A stretch of DNA of 19,973 nt, taken from assembly GCA_910592005.1 (NCBI GenBank), contig CAJVPP010001436.1, forward strand, positions 1 to 19,973, in the 5' to 3' direction. Within the stretch, counting starts at the first letter, position 1; every line of letters starts with the position of its first letter. Shown here piece after piece: positions 18,317 to 19,973 of the stretch. The stretch comes from Funneliformis mosseae (lineage: Eukaryota; Glomeromycota; Glomeromycetes; Glomerales; Glomeraceae). A model generated the notes under the pieces. That model saw only the letters and a program-made list of their open reading frames with translations. It did no database searches and was not told the DNA's origin. The translations under genes and the position numbers were made by a program.

Positions 18317-19879
18317 ATGAATACCGAACAAGCAGCAGCAGCTTACTTTAACCAAACGGGAGCTTTTGTTCAAGCCCAGCCGCAACAACAATCAACACCA
18401 CAGCCTATTCGTCTTGCGCATCCTACCACTTATCACTTGCAACAAACTCAATTGAGAAATCAGAAGCAAATCACTAGCGATGGTGCACCACCAACTCCCA
18501 ACAATTCCTACCAGTCTAAAAATACTCTTTCAAACAATTCTTTTTCTAGTAGCACAATAGACCCTCAAATTTTATCTATGGGTCAACAACTTCAACAACA
18601 ACAACAACAACAACAATATATAAACCCTATAAAACAAGAAACGGACTCTCCGGACCTTAGTCAAGAAATGGACTTTGATAATTCAAACACAGTGATGTCC
18701 CCAATTTCAAATACACCATCCCTTGGTTCTCCACCTACTCATCCTGACGCCTTTGACCCTGACGATTTCGGACGATCTTATAAACCAACTTCTCATTTAG
18801 AAAGTGGGTCACCTTTTGGGGAGTCGCCTGGTAATGCTTCAATTTATTCTTACGGTGCTGACAACTTAGACTACTCGTATCTTGAAGAATTTAGTCCAAT
18901 GAGCGCTCCTACTACTACTTCTGCAATAGGTCCAATGGATGTCAAGTCAAACATGAACAATTCAAATACAAAATTCTTCAGACATCCTCACAACAGTTTC
19001 GGTGCTCAAATCAGCATGTCTCTACCAGTGCAACTTGGAAATGAATGGTTCGGAAGTTTAGATACCAATAACTTCCAACCTGGCGCTCACCCAAGCTCAT
19101 TGCAATATCCTGCTACTGGTGAAAATATGCAGTTGATGGCTTCTGGTTATTTGGATTCCGATGAAAATGATAGTGCTCAAAAACAGTATGTATTCATTAA
19201 TCTAAAAGTGGCTCTGTTTATTCCTTTATTCGTGCCTTGATTTTTTAATGCGGATCGGTGAATTATTTCGTTTGACAGGATGTAAAATCTTTTTTTTTTT
19301 TCTTTTTTTAAAAGAATAGTCTTATAATCTTTTCTGATTACATGGGAATCTTTATCTTCCAACGTACTAATGATGTCAACGTAATTATTTTTGTAGGGCT
19401 TTATTATATGAGAAAAGGCGTCGCCGACGCGAGTCGCACAATGCCGGTGAGTCATATATATAGACGGTATCAAATACCTATTATATACCATCTTTTATTT
19501 GAAAAAAAACAAATTTAAAAATGAAATTTATAAATTTTTTTTATTTATTTTCTGTTCTTAAGTTGAACGTCGTCGCCGAGATAACATTAACGAAAAAATC
19601 CAAGAACTGTCAACTTTATTACCAGACTTATATATTGATTCCGCTAATAAACCCAATAAAGGAGTGATTCTTCGCAAATCCGTTGATTACATCCGACATC
19701 TTAAACAGTTGGTAGAACAACATAAGAATCGCAATGTAGAGTTGGAATCCAGAGTTCGGGAATTATCAAGCTCAGGAATACCTATTGATAGTAATTCCGG
19801 TTCGACTTCAAGCAGAATGGATTTGAACAATTCATCATCAATTGGTGGCCTTTCTGGATCTCCTCATAATATGTCATAA
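18317..19879 (+). CDS. bHLH-leucine-zipper transcription factor, RTG3/MiT-TFE type
   Basis: A nuclear DNA-binding regulator is predicted. Exons are 18317-19185, 19397-19446 and 19563-19879, totalling 1236 nt and 411 residues, with GTATGT and GTGAGT donors. The start follows in-frame TAG codons (for example 18302-18304). Residues 1-289 are low-complexity and rich in Gln, Ser, Asn and Pro, with a Q8 tract at 93-100, an IKQETDSP motif at 105-112 and an acidic patch ([11 protein letters not shown]). The basic region is about 296-312 ([16 protein letters not shown]); H304, E308 and R312 are the class B set that reads CACGTG. The HLH runs to about 352, with [13 protein letters not shown] resembling NKGTILKASVDYI of the MiT family. 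A short zipper follows (a: I350, V357, N364, V371; d: L353, L367, L374). Yeast RTG3 (mitochondrial retrograde signalling) is the nearest fungal analogue by motif, but orthology is unproven. Confidence 0.93.
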
Positions 19880-19973
19880 TGGTATTTTAAAGTTACAAGT
19901 GAAATATGTTCCTCAGAAGAGGAATCTTTGGTTTTATCATTTATTATATATACATAGTTTTCTTTTATTCTTT
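19880..19973 (+). other. 3' untranslated sequence of the bHLH gene
   Basis: The sequence from the stop codon to the window edge has no further coding frame. No clear AATAAA is seen before the end, so the poly(A) site probably lies outside the window. Confidence 0.5.

Noticed and set aside
19177..19491. Minus-strand 104-residue frame at the bHLH gene
   Set aside because: It overlaps intron 1 and exon 2 of the bHLH gene on the other strand and has no family motif.

Overview
The window looks like nuclear DNA of a filamentous fungus. It is extremely AT-rich, has short GT-AG introns, carries a fungal alkaline ceramidase and a fungal bHLH regulator, and holds decayed CACTA, Tc1, hAT and pogo-like DNA transposons. 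This mix fits an arbuscular mycorrhizal fungus of the Rhizophagus type (Glomeromycotina). That placement is an inference from composition and gene style, not a database match.

Layout: (1) 1-2600 is a nest of dead transposons. A CACTA/Plavaka-type transposase gene on the minus strand has been split by a 1262-bp Tc1-like element that still has recognisable inverted repeats and TA duplications. (2) 2601-5193 is AT-rich filler with one 172-bp MITE. (3) 5196-7013 is a gene island: a short MITE, a small ORF for a possible secreted cysteine-rich peptide (or an upstream ORF), and a spliced alkaline ceramidase gene with all expected metal and catalytic residues. (4) 7227-9000 holds a tRNA-like relic and a decayed hAT element with GC-rich CCGAAA end repeats. 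(5) 9000-15600 is almost gene-free AT-rich DNA with a second copy of the 172-bp MITE in opposite orientation and a diverged 182-bp tandem pair. (6) 15600-19973 has more normal composition. It contains a well-organised promoter-like block (three CCAAT boxes, TATA, a palindromic E-box), about 2.4 kb without a recognisable ORF, then a three-exon bHLH-leucine-zipper gene of the RTG3/MiT-TFE type.

The most interesting items are: a predicted 3-nucleotide microexon in the ceramidase gene, which restores the family's conserved hydrophobic residue before the DWCE motif; a GTCACGTGAC site in the far-upstream promoter of a gene whose product has the residues expected to bind that site; transposon decay dominated by nonsense changes explainable as C-to-T (CAA to TAA, TGG to TAG) while the reading frame stays intact over about 730 nt, resembling RIP or deamination; and the unannotated small secreted-peptide or uORF candidate just ahead of the ceramidase.

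The two real genes are probably unrelated in function. One turns over ceramide in an internal membrane and the other is a nuclear transcription factor. They are separated by about 11 kb of transposon-derived and AT-rich sequence.
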